The notes under the pieces were generated by a model, which was not told the DNA's origin, searched no databases, and saw only the letters and a list, made by a program, of their open reading frames with translations. A stretch of DNA of 64,000 nt, taken from NCBI GenBank assembly GCA_014925825.1, contig JACGCK010000009.1, forward strand, positions 124,001 to 188,000, read 5' to 3'. The DNA comes from Pholiota molesta. Its lineage: Eukaryota; Basidiomycota; Agaricomycetes; Agaricales; Strophariaceae. The position numbers and the translations under genes were made by a program. Below, one piece after another: positions 50,558 to 63,429 of the stretch (position 1 is the first letter of the stretch; each line of letters opens with the position of its first letter).

Positions 50558-53541
50558 GCTGGTGGTGGTCTCGAGTCAAGGAATGATCTCACCTTCCCAA
50601 TTGTAGGATGCCGTTTTCGGCAACACATCAAATGGATACACCTAGTCACTACCTCAACACCAACTCGCTACTTTCTCAAACAGATCATCCTCCGCTCTGG
50701 CAAGGGACAAGTTCTAGTCAAATCAGGACCATGAAAATATCAATAAAATATCGACCCTCTTTTCCGACCATTTTCCGAAGCAGTTACGATTCAGACCGTA
50801 GAAGATATCTTCGAAAGGCACACTCTTCAGTCTAAGTACCGAGTTTAAAGCGATTAAACACCTGTAGATCTCTCAATTCCCGGTCATTTTGTTGATTTCA
50901 TTGACTAGAGAAGATGATCTACTTCGCCTATTTCTCCATGCTAATTATTTTTGGGGAGCTTGATTATCCGATATTCAGACTTTGAGGACCTGGATTGCGG
51001 TGCCGACAGTCAATGAAGATTGATGCACTGCGCATAGAAAGAACATAAATATTCGGTCGTCCTCCGGAATTGCTTTCTTCATCGGTTGAATGCCGAAATA
51101 TCTACAAATTGTCTAGTAAGTGGTACTTGCTAGCCTTTGCTAGCGCTCATCGAGCACATTGACCTATTTTTGGTTCACTTCAAACTTGGAAATGATGGTG
51201 GCAGTACAAGGAGTCGTACATATGTACATACGGCTGCAGCTGCAAGACTGCTTTTATTTGCTTACTTTTAGTCTATAAATTTCGGTCGTCTAGAACTCCC
51301 TCGGCGATTTGCCGAATTATCGGGCACGGTGATTTAATGAACATTGGCTCGTGAACAAGAGCCTGGGAGATCTTTAATGGTTTATCGATGATGAGCAAGT
51401 GCTGAGCCAGATACATCGTTAGCAGTTGCTTTTTTCAGAACATGCAGTGTTTCAAGATCCTTGCTAGGATTTCTCTGGATGAAATCCGAAGTGACACATC
51501 CGAATGTCACCAGTGTCACCCCCTTGTAGAATTCAGTAGATTCACGTACGAAGTCAATTTCCCCTCTTTCCCCGCATCTGCGCCGGAGAAACTAGACCTC
51601 AAAGTCATTGGAGAAGGATAAACTAAAAAAGTTAGCATCGGTGGCTCACCCTCCCTGACCATACTTCAGTGGTGTTGGCAGAGACAATTAAGATTGACAT
51701 CTACTTAGATATCGATAGTCATATCAGTGAAGTCATCGCGGAAGACTTGTGATAGCTTCTGATAGCAGAATCGAAAGCAAACACGTATAAGTGTCAGATT
51801 CCACTTAATAATAAAAAAAGAGGGTGCAACTTATCAGCTGGGTGTCTAGGTAGAACCATGACTTCCTCATCGATAGGCGATAATCGATTTAGTGGGCGTT
51901 CTAAACCCTTGGTTGGCCTCGTAGAACAAGTTGGCAGTATGTACACATGTAACTGGATTCCAGATGGATTAGATAGTCGCACCAGCTGAGGTCACACACC
52001 CCCGAAAGCAAAATCAACAGCCAGCAGAAATTCATCCACTCATCCCGACGGCGTTAACGACGTCGTCACACGTATGTTTTCCATAGAGAAAGAGGGAACC
52101 TCCCGATGTACGGTACCATAAGGAAGCATAAGCCCCGCTTGATCAACTGCTATAGACACCTTTTTCGTCCGCATTGGACGCCAAAAACAGCACCGAGATT
52201 CCTGCGCATCTACGCTCCCACAGAAATTGTGGATCAGCTTGGTAAGTAGCAGAGGGCGAAGCATTATTGAGATTTGCAGTTGGACAATCAATCTCCCAAC
52301 ATGAGTACATGTGCTCGGACGAGCAACCGTCAACGCATCAACTCAGCGCGCCGTGGCGCTCGGCCACAAGGCCCAAAATAACTACTTACATCCAATGTGA
52401 GACTTGAGTCCATATGTATTGCAGATGCTTGCAGGCGGAACCGAAACACGCGAGAGTCGATGTGACGCCTCCTCCAAAATAGCGTCCACTGACGAACGGC
52501 TTTATTGATATACGGGTCTGGAGACTCCTAATCACACCCTGCTGGACTGTGACCGAGTTTCCACAACGCCTCGAGGCTGGTAGGTCGCTGGAACTCGACT
52601 CTTTTGCGCATACGTGGCTGGCGGAACATGAGAGCAAAATAGACGACCCCTGAATGTTGAGGTCAGGATAATGCACAGTTTCCCAAGCCATTTACATCAC
52701 TTACCAGTGGTGTAACGTAACCTCTGGGCGCCCTTCAGCTCCGTACCCATATGCTCGTCAGACCGATTTCTCCAAGCAGACATTGATGTAGGACTGTATG
52801 CTATTATGCCTGTAGAGTTGTGGAGAAAGACGCACGCTGTCGATGATTGGCGCTGACCGCAAGACAGCGTGGAACGGTATCACCGCGAGCGCGACTGAGC
52901 GCGGAAAGCAGCTTCTAGTGCCACTTGAACTATCAAGGTTAGATATTACATCCGCGGAGTTTCTTGAGGTCGGTGACAAACATAATGAACCTGGTGGGAA
53001 AGCGCAGTCCGCAATCATCCTTTGTGACCCAGACGAACGGATATCGAGGCAAGTGCGATTTCACGTTCATAACGGTGACGAGTTTGCTTGGGCTACAAAC
53101 TCAAAGGAACCCATAGTCAGCTTTCGACGCTGATAAACAAAGAGAAGTGAGAAAGATTGGAATCAACAATCAAAAGTAATGATGGAACGTGGCAAAGCAC
53201 AACAGCCAAGGGTTGCAACGAAGGAAGCGGAGTGTTACCGCACACTTGCTACATATCGGAGCCGCCCACAGTTGGATTGTCAGATGGAAGTCAATTGTGT
53301 GCGAGAAGATGTGATGAAATATGTTGACAAGTGAGAGGACAAACTGAAATAAACATGTGGGGGTCGTCGTCGAATGGCGAGGAGCGAAAGCGTGCGGACC
53401 ACTAGCGTGGCCCAGGTTGCATAGGCTTGAGGATAAAGTGGAAGTGCAATCCAATGAATTTTGAGCAATGACGATGCACACCGAATTAGATATTAGTATT
53501 TGGATGACCCGAGACGGATGTATTACTGCAGTCAAAAGCAT
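50558..53541. other. Long intergenic region without a recognised gene
   Basis: Nearly 3 kb in a window that otherwise averages one gene per 2-2.5 kb. The frames present are short (up to 101 residues) and unlike known proteins: 52040-52333 (-), 52386-52691 (-), 52843-53133 (+). The plus-strand reading near 52530 includes LETPNHTLLDCDRV, faintly like the His/Cys tail of some reverse-transcriptase elements, but there is no polymerase domain. No terminal repeats, target-site duplications or tRNA were seen. It may hold PRP16 regulatory sequence, decayed element DNA or a non-coding RNA. Confidence 0.5.
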
Positions 53542-55217
53542 CTATAAGATGTACTTTTTCTTCCCTTTCAGATGAGCATAAGTATCTATCCTCGGTGGAC
53601 GGCCATAGCGGGGCTCCTCCTTGCCTAGAAAAGAGAAGGGGAAAGCAACGAGGCATATCAGCTGCACTGCCAGCATTACAGCACAAAAATAAGGGACTGA
53701 CCCAAGACAGATTTGTAAATTGCGGACACCTCCTCGTCCCAAATCTCTCGGAACATATGCGCTCCTCCACCTTTGGATGCGTCCAGGTTCCATCTTTGTG
53801 CAAATTGTCGCACATCAAAGCCATGGCGTTCCTCCGTCGGTACAACGGTATATTCAGCTGTACGGAGGTGGCTTCCAGGAAGTGCTCGTGAAGCCGCAGC
53901 AAGGGTGTAATCCGAGGCTCCTAAAGGAGGTTGGGGTAGGAGGAGGACGACGTATCGGTGGTATGGTGTGCCCTGTTGAGGATGAGGTGGAATATACTTT
54001 GTGTGCGTGTTAAGGTCGGATATGTGAGATGAAGTCGCCGAAAGAGGAATATTAGGCCTAATAGACACAGTTAGAAAAGAAAAAAGACCAGAAAGAGCTC
54101 CTGTCCCTTACTTCATCCAATGCAAGAAGTTGTAAATCTCTGGTTCTCGGGATCCGGAACGTCTATAAAGGGAATTGTGAGAAAGCCGAACGGCATACGG
54201 ATGTTGCAGGACGTTACCGGGATCGACAGAAGCATTGTGTACAGCCGTGTATCGGTATGGAAAACGTTAACACGCAGTTTTGGAGGGACTTCGGTCTATA
54301 ACGGAAATGGCAAAGCGCTTCAGAACAGCGGTTGGTGAGAAATTACCTGCTTTGGTTTTACGAAGGAACCTGGTTCAACGTGTGTCTGGATTTTCTTCTC
54401 TTCGATGAATTCCGTAGGGCGAGTGCGTACAATGAGATGCAGGTCGAGGCTTGGCTTGATTACTGGCAAGACATCGGGTACGACGCTCATTTGATATAGA
54501 CGTTCCATCTGAATTATAAGAAAAATCAAAAGAAAAATGACAGAGAAGAATACCATACCAGCAAGTCCAAGTCTCCGTCTTTCCTCCATTTCTGTTCCAC
54601 GAGATACCGGTGTGATGTGTTACTCATATCCGCTGAAGAATGAAAAAAAAAATGATATTAGCATTTCGTCAATATGCAAAGCGCGATCCTACCCATTGCA
54701 TTATTGACCTGCCATCGGACCCAAGGCAGGTTAATGTCGCTCTGAACATCCAGAATATTGAGCTTAGCCAATTTGGCTTCCAGCTCAGCATCCAATGCAT
54801 ACATTTCCTGCTGAATAGTTCCTGAGCCTCGGGAATTTTCGACGTTTGCAATTTGGCCTTCAGCGTCTGATACTCGGCCTCCTTTGCTTCGACAACTTTA
54901 CGGAGCTCTGCCGCCTCTTCCTTGAGCTTCAGGCTGTCCCTCTTCAATTCCTGGAGCGCCAGATCATAGGCGGGAACGACGCCTTCACCGAGGGGCCGGT
55001 TCCATTTCCGAGGAGTGGTAAGGGAAATAGTCGGACGTTTGGGGGGTTGCTTGCGCCTTCGACGTCCGTTGGTAGTAGGAGTTGCTGGTGCGGATGCGTC
55101 TGGCTGGGAAGTGACAGATTCCGCGACACTGGGAGCAGCAGCTAGAGTTGAATTTGCTTTTGGACACAAGACAAGAGACCTGGGGAGGGCCCTTGGGACT
55201 CTGCGCAAGGCCAGCAT
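53542..55217 (-). CDS. MRPL35: Mitochondrial large-subunit ribosomal protein mL38 (MRPL35, PEBP-like)
   Basis: mL38 is a mitoribosome protein with a phosphatidylethanolamine-binding-protein fold. The N-terminus (MLALRRVPRALPRSLVLCPK) is a presequence. Next come GEGVVPAYDLALQELKRDS, a coiled coil, YALDAELEAKLAKLNILDV, HRYLVEQKWRKDGDLDLLM, ERLYQMSVVPDVLPVIKPSL and the PEBP core ending in FDVRQFAQRWNLD, GGGAHMFREIWDEEVS and a final exon EEPRYGRPPRIDTYAHLKGK. The frame breaks at 54821-54822, where one G after EAQ restores the conserved helix. The four or so remaining introns splice normally. Confidence 0.88.
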
Positions 55218-55826
55218 TGAATGGAGAGTGGTTAGACTTGTTGCTACTTACTATTCCTTTTTTCTGGACGCGACTACGTTGTTTGCACTTGATTGGCAAA
55301 AGTCCTTACTGGCACAGCCGCACATCCCAACTTGCTGGAAACCGTCACTCATTCAAGTTCATTCAAAGTCTACAATCCAAAGTGCTTGATTCATTGGAGT
55401 GGCAAAATACGTGGTAATAATAATTATAGGATATGCAGACAAATGAACAACAGGAACCCAATCTACACCAAGTAAAAAAAGACAGATACGAAACTAGAAG
55501 AGTAGGCGCACTCGCAAGAGGATAGACAAAAACTAGAATCCCATTATGGGAAAGAGGGCGAGAGGGTAACGCGGGATGGTTGGTATAAGGAAGGCCAAGA
55601 AACAAGGATACACAATAGTGTGCAAGGCCAGCAAGGAAGACAATGAGGGATGCGTGAATATGGTTACAGTGGGTTGCAAAATCGGGCAGAAAGGCAAGCA
55701 ATATACAGTAATAACGATATGCGATGATAGCAAGCAGACGCGATAAGCAAAAGGCAGAGGCGGGCGGAGGGATAGAGACATAGAAGGGTAGTCGGTGAGA
55801 AGAAGGGATACTTTTGATGGAGTGAA

Positions 55827-56929
55827 TTAGAATGTAGACAGGTTGCAGAGACTCCGCGAGACATTATCGGGTTCCGGTTCTTTGGGGAAGCGGTATTGGA
55901 AAGCACCATCCTTAACGACGGGATTCAGTCTTCGTTGACGTTCCAGCATTTCCTCGCGCTCCATTTCAATTTCAAAAGGAGCTTTACCGCCGGGAATAGG
56001 CTGACGATAGCCATCCAGAACGGGGATTTGCTTTGGCACCCATCGACCTCCACCAGTGGCCTTGCACAAGACGCTAGAGCGGCGAAGGGGATAGGCATCT
56101 AGCTCTCCATAAGAACGTTCGAGGTCCTGCGGAAGAGGTAAACGTGTTGTGCGGACATTGATACGTCTAGGGGAGCGAGTAGGCACACTATTGGTAGAGG
56201 ACTGGGTATTAAGACTTGACGCGCTGGGTGACTGGCGCAAGGAGTTTGACTTGGAACTGATGGAAGGAGGGAGGATGGCATCGGAGGAAGAGGAAGAGGA
56301 GGCAGAAAGACTGAAGACGGAGGAGGATTGGGGGGAGAGGGGGAGCTTGAACATGGATATGGGATGGGAAAGTGCGCGTTTGAAGGACGGACGAGGACCG
56401 TCAGGCGTATGAGGGGTTGTAGGACAGCCGTGGATCTGGTCCCAGCAATCATCGCAGACGCGGGAATCGAGTATGGGGGAGGTGGGAGACTCGAACACGG
56501 AAAGTGGACATTACGAGGTGGCTGAAGGAAGGAAAGATTGGATGTGTCGAGGAGGGGAGTGGTGCGCGAGGTGCACGCGCCACAAAAGATACCGCCGCAT
56601 TTGCGACAATGCTGCATAACGTGTTGGTTAGCGTGGAGGCTGGCGAGAGGGATAGACAGACATACGTGTTTGCGCTCGAAGAGGGAGAAGGGGACGCGAC
56701 AGTAGAAGTTGTCGCAGGTAGAGGACGAGGAATCGGGCTGTTGGAGATGAGCACGGATGGAACGAACGACGGAAGGACTGACCTTCCAGAGATGTTTCGC
56801 GAGGAGGACGGCGAGATGCTCGTTGGGACGGTCGTGGGCGGTGGGGGGGACGTCGAGGAGACTGGAGGCGGAGGAGGAGGGGGAGCTGTCGAGGGCGGGG
56901 ACGGAGGGCATGGCTGGGGGGAAAGACAT
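55827..56929 (-). CDS. FYVE zinc-finger protein
   Basis: A FYVE domain occupies residues about 40-130, with HLWKPDSSSSTCDNFYCRVP, FERKHHCRKCGGIFCGACTS and DSRVCDDCWDQIHG. The basic RKHHCRKCG patch and eight Cys/His ligands are those that bind zinc and PI3P, so the protein should sit on endosomes or vacuoles. The rest is Ser/Pro-rich and ends with a conserved-looking block (GGGRWVPKQIPVLDGYRQP, RQRRLNPVVKDGAFQYRFP). Two introns interrupt the FYVE domain. A frame break near 56499-56500 is repaired by one C (FPVFESPTSP). A start 33 bases further upstream (56962) is possible. Confidence 0.85.
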
Positions 56930-58459
56930 GAACACAGACCTTGCCCCCCGGTTATATTCCACTCCCTGTCCGCATCCGGCACATCTGCGATCTCATCCGA
57001 TGAATCGGCGGCAACTCCCCGTCACACCGTCACACATGGACCGATGTTGACCCATCCGCGGATTCAACATCACGTGCAGGATGCCGTCGAAATCGCGGAT
57101 TTATTTGGCGGCGCATCCACATGGCGGACGGCCTCATCGTTTTCCCTTTTTATCTTATCAGATCGCCCATTACGCTCGCCTGTCGTCCCTTTACCTCATC
57201 CCCCACCTCCCCGCCCTCCCGCCCACCCCCCGCACCGACTTCCGACCTTTCTGTCACGGCGGATCCCTCTCTCCCTAACGACCTCTCACAGCCCGCAGCC
57301 CTGACCATCTCGACTCAATTTGTCATCATCTTTTACTTATACCCGAGCTCCCTGCCTCTCTTTACACCATCGCCCCGCCCTCATCCGCCGAGCCCGGCGC
57401 GACGTCCCGTATGTAATTCTATTCCAGGTGCCTGGTGTCCACACTCTCCAGCTCCCTGTTTCAATATTCTCCATCTTTTATCTTGTCACACCCAGTGCCA
57501 CAATATCCATGCATATCCACTTTAGCCCATGGCGCACCAGTTATCGAGGCGAACAACAACTATTACATACGTTGCCTGTTAGACATAATCCCCAGCGGTC
57601 AAGACCCGGCCGCCTCCCAAGTACGTTCATACCTACCGACGGTAAGTATGAACGCTTGCAACAGCCAACTTGAATTAGCATTCCTTGAGCATTCCACATG
57701 TTAAGGGAAATAGGTGGTGAGCATGGCAGCCAAGTTCGAATCCCAGTTTTTCCTTGGTTTTTCCACGTGCAATCAAAGACAGGATCAATTCATCCCGGCT
57801 GCCGTAACCCCGTCGTCTCGTCCATCGCACCGTAGAATGTTGCTAGGTGCCTCACTGACATTCAACTTGTCTTATCGTAGGCATCGTGTGTTCGAAGCTA
57901 GCCTTATGCATCTCATAATACATATTCTCCTTTCATTCAAGCTCAATAAGAAATGTTTTTGCCTCTTCCGGGAATAATTTACTAAATGACCTTAGGAATG
58001 ATATATGGCACCCTGATTGCACGATGAATGAACGCATCATGAAGACGCTGGCAGAAGATGCATTAACTTGCGTTAGGCCTTTGTGCAATGAGGGCCATTG
58101 AAATTTCCAGGTATGTTAAAAGTTCAAAAAGGACTTGGTTTTGGGTTGGATCAATCACACAAGTTCAAAACGATATATACTCGCTTTCTGTCTTGAACTT
58201 CATCACGAGCAGTACTCAGGCTTTGATCTCATCGCCGCGTCGAGCTCTGGGATCGTCATAATTAATGATGGGTTGGTGACAGGAAACCACTGACAAAAAT
58301 ACAGTGTGAAAGGCGCTGGGAGATATCGATCATGGTGAGGGGCAAACAAGCAGTTTGAATCCTCTTCAAGATGTTCAATAGACCAATACATCATCAAGGA
58401 TCGTATCTCTAGATCCCGAAGCAGGAATTAGCTTGTAATGACATCGATTTGCATATGAT
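56930..58459. other. Intergenic region with a near-perfect palindrome
   Basis: About 1.5 kb between the FYVE start and the next minus-strand gene. Its left third is rich in short C and CT runs (57100-57450). No convincing coding region was seen. A 31-base inverted repeat lies at 57624-57654. A GTTCGAATCCC string near 57734 resembles a tRNA B box, but no cloverleaf can be folded around it. Confidence 0.5.
57624..57654. repeat. 31-base inverted repeat (hairpin)
   Basis: The left arm CGTTCATAC-C-TACCG and right arm CGGTA-A-GTATGAACG are complementary apart from one C/A mismatch, around a single central A. In RNA it would form a 14-pair stem with almost no loop; in DNA it could extrude as a cruciform or bind a dimeric protein. 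Confidence 0.85.
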
Positions 58460-60399
58460 TCAAAAATTCGCAACAACATTCTTCGTTCCGCGTCGTCGAG
58501 TAAGAGAGCTGTTTGCCATCACAAAAGTAACGTTAGTGTACGAGCTCATAGTGGCGGGAGTGAAATAACCTTTCTTGTTATCTCCGCTTTGATGTACGGT
58601 GATTGCATCGGATTTTGACAATTGCTGCTTCAACAATTGGCTAAATGCAGGGCAGATATGAGCTGGGAACACACCATGGACCGAAGTTGGCGTCGAAACT
58701 TCTGGAGCTCCATGTAATTTAAATGCGCAGTAGGTAGTGTTGGTGGTCCAAGAAAAAGTTCGACGACATGCTGCTGCGCTGCCTTTCTTGGCCGATGAGA
58801 ATGCTCACAAGAAGTTTCCTGACAGCGTCTTTCAGAAGGTTCAGATGACGATGGTGGCCTTCATAGATATCCGAGGTGATATCACCGTTAAAAACGATAG
58901 CGATTCTTTTTCCGGTTGCAAGTCAATGACGATATGCAAAGCGCTGCAGATATACCAAAGAGTATCCTTGACGGCCAGACGCATGATGCGAGATTGAATG
59001 GTGCGCCTCGGCTCGGATTGCCAGAAACCTTCAATAAGTTGTTCTCTAGATATCGCAGAATTTCCAATATTAAGGAATGGCGCATCAGTGATAACTCTAA
59101 TGCAAGGAGTTCGGTCGGAAGGTTGATCGCATAGAAGTATGCGCTGAACCTCCAACCATTTTAGGAGGAATCCATTGATGCAGAGAACGGAGAATGCTAT
59201 GGAAGAATGCCAGGACCGCAGGTCGCAGGTCTATATTTTCGCGTTGAAGGTCGCCGTTGTTGGTTGAAGCCAGTGATGAAAGACAGTTTAGCCGTTGTGA
59301 GGAGATGGAAAAGAAAGAAAGGGTGATCGAGACAAGGAGGCGGGCTATAAGAATTTCTAACAGAGGTGTAAAAGGATTCCAGGTGCTTTCAGGAGTGCAA
59401 GGACAGAAATTTACAGAAAAAATTGCCAGAAGAGACTTTTCAATCACAAGCCGTGCAATGATCTCCAGTCTTCCAAGAATGTCGAATGAGATGACAGCTT
59501 TGACAATCTGGTTGAAAGAAGTAGATATTTCATCCAGGATACGACTAGTTGCCGCAAGGAAACCCTTCAGGGGAAATTTGGCCGACCAAGCAACGTTGTA
59601 AGCTCCAGGAAGATATCCAGATGAATAAATAGATTTTTGCAATCAACTAAGGAAGGAGTACCGTCCATGATGAATCACGATTTGACTTTTGATGGTACGC
59701 ACCATGATAAAGGTCATTGCACAAGTCTTTGAGGCTAAACGGGACAGGGTCATTAGCATGGTGGCTGTTGAAGTGTTCGTCAGGATCATCGGTGATAACT
59801 TTCTTTTTCCCTTTCTTCTTTATTCCGTCGGTACCGTCTTTCAATCTTTGAGGCAATTTGGGGCCTTGGTCAGACTCTGGAGTTGAATTGAGAGAGATGA
59901 ATGATCCTGGTTCCGTTAAGAAACGAGTCACGATCAGGACCAAAAAGAAAGAAATGCGAAAACTGACGTATTCCTTTGCACTCGAAATGGGTTTTCAAGG
60001 CGGTATAATTCTTCTCTAGGTTGAGGGCATGATTTCTCCATAGGTCTCCAACATTGGCGACGTTTCCTCTTGATGCAAACGAGAATATGGTTCTTAAATC
60101 AAGGACATATGCTGAATGCAACTGATTGTAATTTATCTGCGTCTCAGCTCTCTCTCTCTCTCTCACCGTAACAGGATTCGCTGGGTGGTTTGTGTTTTAA
60201 AATTGCTAAAGCCTTAGAGGACAAGAAATGATTGTATGTACTTGATATTGGATATTGGTTGGATTTTGGACGTACAATTGCAATGCGAAGACGAGAGACA
60301 TTCGGGATATCCATGGCTTGTCTGTCTCGAATTAGATACTCCATGAAGTTGACATAGAAAGCAAGGTGCATACGGCAGGGATATGGTAGCAGAGAGCAA
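58460..60399 (-). CDS. Uncharacterised, multi-exon or partly decayed gene
   Basis: A series of minus-strand frames with protein-like composition runs through this stretch: FMEYLIRDRQAMDIPNVSRL, ASRGNVANVGDLWRNHALNL, the Lys-rich KDGTDGIKKKGKKKVITDDP, DPVPFSLKDLCNDLYHG, the long helical block 59642-59097 (ISTSFNQIVKAVISFDILGR, DLRPAVLAFFHSILRSLH), WYICSALHIVIDLQPEKE and CPAFSQLLKQQLSKSDAI. They lie in different frames separated by plausible short introns, but I could not build one clean model. Alpha-helical repeats and a basic patch are all that can be said. No family was recognised. It could be a fast-evolving gene, a pseudogene, or a gene damaged by assembly indels. Boundaries are approximate. 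Confidence 0.4.
60148..60164 (+). repeat. (CT)n microsatellite
   Basis: A run of about eight CT units within the uncharacterised minus-strand gene. It is probably intronic or untranslated. Confidence 0.85.
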
Positions 60400-60793
60400 G
60401 ATCAGCTATGCAACCGCCGACCCACCATGAGTCGCGTCAATCAAATGGCAAATACATACGTAATTGGCAAGTAGAAGTAGGTATGTATATAGCAGACTGG
60501 AATATGGATTTGTGCTCATATTATTTAATTATTTATACTTACATAGCTTAGAGTAGATTGGAAGTCATCAATCTATCAAAAGTATACTATGTACACGAAC
60601 CATAAAAATGGCCAAAAGAACGCCCTATAGGAATATCAAAAAATTATGAGATGGTATTGCCATCTTGCGTTTGCCCTGGACAATGTGGTTAGATCGAAGG
60701 CCATCACACATTGTATACAATACATACCTCCTTCGAATGAAGTTCGGTGCCGCCCTCGCTCATCCTGAATGAGGTTTTGATGATTCACCGATC

Positions 60794-63417
60794 TTACAAC
60801 GGGCGATTCTTCCAGGTAAGATTGAGTCGAAGTTGGTGCTTTAGATCTGGACGGCGAGTGAAGGATGCGACGGGAACTGGTATTGTCTTGAAGTTTGCTG
60901 CGTCTGATGGGTGAATCGTCATATGAAATTGGTCGACCGAAGTGATCATGAGTAGACGAGACATTGCCGATGGAGTGTGATCATCCAAGATGGCTTGATA
61001 AGATCCACTTTGTCCAATACTCATATGTGACGGCCCACGACCTGCTGGTTTCGAAGGAGTTTGGAATAAGGACGTTCGAGGAAGCCAGGAGTTGTTCTTT
61101 GGGGTAAAAGGAGCGTGGAATTTGATACCGCGAGATGGAGTTGATGTTGGATCAAAGGGCGATTCATCGTAGTTGCGACTATGACCGTCAAGAGGGCTAC
61201 TATATATCCTGACTGTTGAGCTTGATTGTTGGGGTGTGGATGGCCCTGGTCTAGAGGAATCGCTCCAAGAATGACTGAAATCGGAAAACGTGCCAACACG
61301 GGTAGGCGTTCGTGGTGCCCTCAAAGACACCCAATTGGGAGAATCCTGGAGGCCGGGGGGAAAGAATGAAGCATCCAATGCTCGAAAAACATTTGGCTCA
61401 TTATCTGTTGGCACAAAGGTAGGCTCGCTTGTATTGAGGCTCTCTGGCCCTCGAGTGGGTGAGGGGCTTCTAGCAACGCAACGACGGCAAAACCAGGGAT
61501 CTTCCTCCCTTCCCAACTCCGCGATGTTTCGTATGCCGATGCATTGCAGATGATACCAAGTTTGACATGCATCGCATTGGACAAGTTCTCTCCCATCGTC
61601 TTTCCCATTGCAGATACATACAGTTTCGTCGTCTTCATCGTCTAACTCTCTCTGCCGTTTTTGTTGCCTATACGACAGAGCGCGCACGCTTCTCTTTGAC
61701 ATCAGTGCAGCTCGAGCATCAGCCGGATCGCTGGGGAATGTAATCCGTTTGAATAACTTGGGAGTGCTGTTAGGATACGCCAAGAGTGGAACCATTTTCC
61801 CCCTTCCCATTGGATATGATGTATCCGGTCCCTTCTCGTAAACCGGGTCAAAGTGAGAGGCTGAGGGTGGTTCGTCGTGTTGATACTGGGAGTTAGATTC
61901 TACATCACCTTCATCATCAGAATCGCGATCGAGGAATCTTTCTATCCACCTCATTCTTTCTTCTTCTTCGGCTTTGGCTAATTCAAGGCGTTCTTCTGTC
62001 CTCAACCTCCATGGGAATTCAGCATCTGGCCAGTTAGGCTTTTCTCCTTGGTCGTCAACACCTTCGGATACAGAGTACGGTTTTTTATTGATTAACGTTT
62101 CCGTAGTCTTTTTCTTCTTTCTGTTGTTGACACGTTTCTTGCTGGGTGTGGGTTCTGGGCTACTGGGACTCCCTTGTTCTTCCGACATTATATCCAATAA
62201 CACACGGCCTTTCCCTTCCAATTCGACAGCGCAAAGTTTAGAGTTGTTTTGAGCAGTCTGAGATTTGAATGCGGCTAGTCGCTTTCGTTTTTTCAGTTCC
62301 TTTTCCGTTGGCGGTTGGTCCTCAGCTTCCTCTAAGAGAGAGACTACATTTGAAGATCCTGCGATGGCAGACGACGGCAATGATATCGGTTGTGGTTGAC
62401 GAACCCAGTCAGCTGTCCTCTAAGACGAAATATGAGACATGCGACAAAGTGGAAGGGCAGGAACGTACATATCGCCCATACCCGCCAGCCATTAAGCTTT
62501 CCTCAAAGCTCTCCTCTGAGGTTTCTTGAAACAATTTCAACCGCCTTCCCTTGTTTGGACTTTCCATGATGCCAATAGCCAATATTCGATCGTGGTCATT
62601 TATGATATCTTCATTATCGTTTGGATCAGCCTCAGATAAAGTTCGCTTTGTACGCTTGAGGTACTCCGGGCGACGTCTTTCGGCTTCTCGTAACTGGGCC
62701 ATTCTGTCTTCTAGCATGGATTGACGAATGCGCTCCATTTCACCTCCTGCCATAATCATCGTTGAGTCTGGGGGAGGGGAGAGAGCCGGCGGAGAGTTAG
62801 AAACTCTGGTCGTCTGCAAAGAGGAAACCTCTTTTTCATTTTCAATCAGTTGTCCATCTGTCGAGGAGATGAGCTCCTTCACGTTCGCATCTGCTACAGA
62901 GAGTTTGACCATAAATGGTGATGAAAGGGCGGGGGTGGATGAATGACTGAGTTGTTCCGATGAGGGAGAAGGTGTAGCTATGCGAGGTTTGGTGATATTC
63001 GAAGTCGCAAGGGAAACCGAGGCCGATTTGACACTGTGTAATCGAACAAAGAGTAGGTGAACACTTCCTCCCACATGAAACTGGTTATACACGCACGAGG
63101 GATATTGCTTGGGGGTGGAGAATTCGCTCGCACTTGGTGGAACACTGTATGGACCAATTCGTTGGCCGTCAGTCATAGCAAATCTTGTTTTGGACTCACA
63201 AATGATGAGAGGTGTTTGAATTATTATGGCGGGAAGAAGAATGAGGGGAAATTTGCGGACTGGATGAAGTTGAATGATATTGTTTACACAGCTGGTCATG
63301 AGCATACCTGGAGTCAGGCGTCACACATTGTTGAGGATTGGGTTGAAAACGAGTGGAAAGTCCGTCGGAATCTCTGTAAAGTCGAAAACATGTTAAGGGG
63401 CCGGTCTGCAAATGCAT
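60794..63417 (-). CDS. PHD-finger protein (chromatin reader type)
   Basis: The main exon (62380-60794) and an upstream exon (from about 63017 to 62465) join through a 48-base intron (GRY to RTADWVRQPQP). The single PHD finger reads CICNGKDDGRELVQCDACQT, then WYHLQCIGIRNIAEL and WFCRRC, a C4HC3 zinc finger. WYH and the acidic patch suit binding to histone H3 lysine tails. Flanks are disordered with basic patches (KKRVNNRKKKK) and a charged helix (TEERLELAKAEEEERMRWIE). Fungal relatives act in histone deacetylase or methyltransferase complexes, but none can be chosen here. The 5' exons around 63030-63420 are uncertain; one junction near 63008-63035 could not be put in frame. Confidence 0.8.
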
Positions 63418-63429
63418 TCATGAGATGAA

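Noticed and set aside
57731..57746. tRNA B-box-like GTTCGAATCCC
   Set aside because: The flanking bases do not form a T-stem (CCAAG against CCCAG), and no acceptor or anticodon stem can be drawn.
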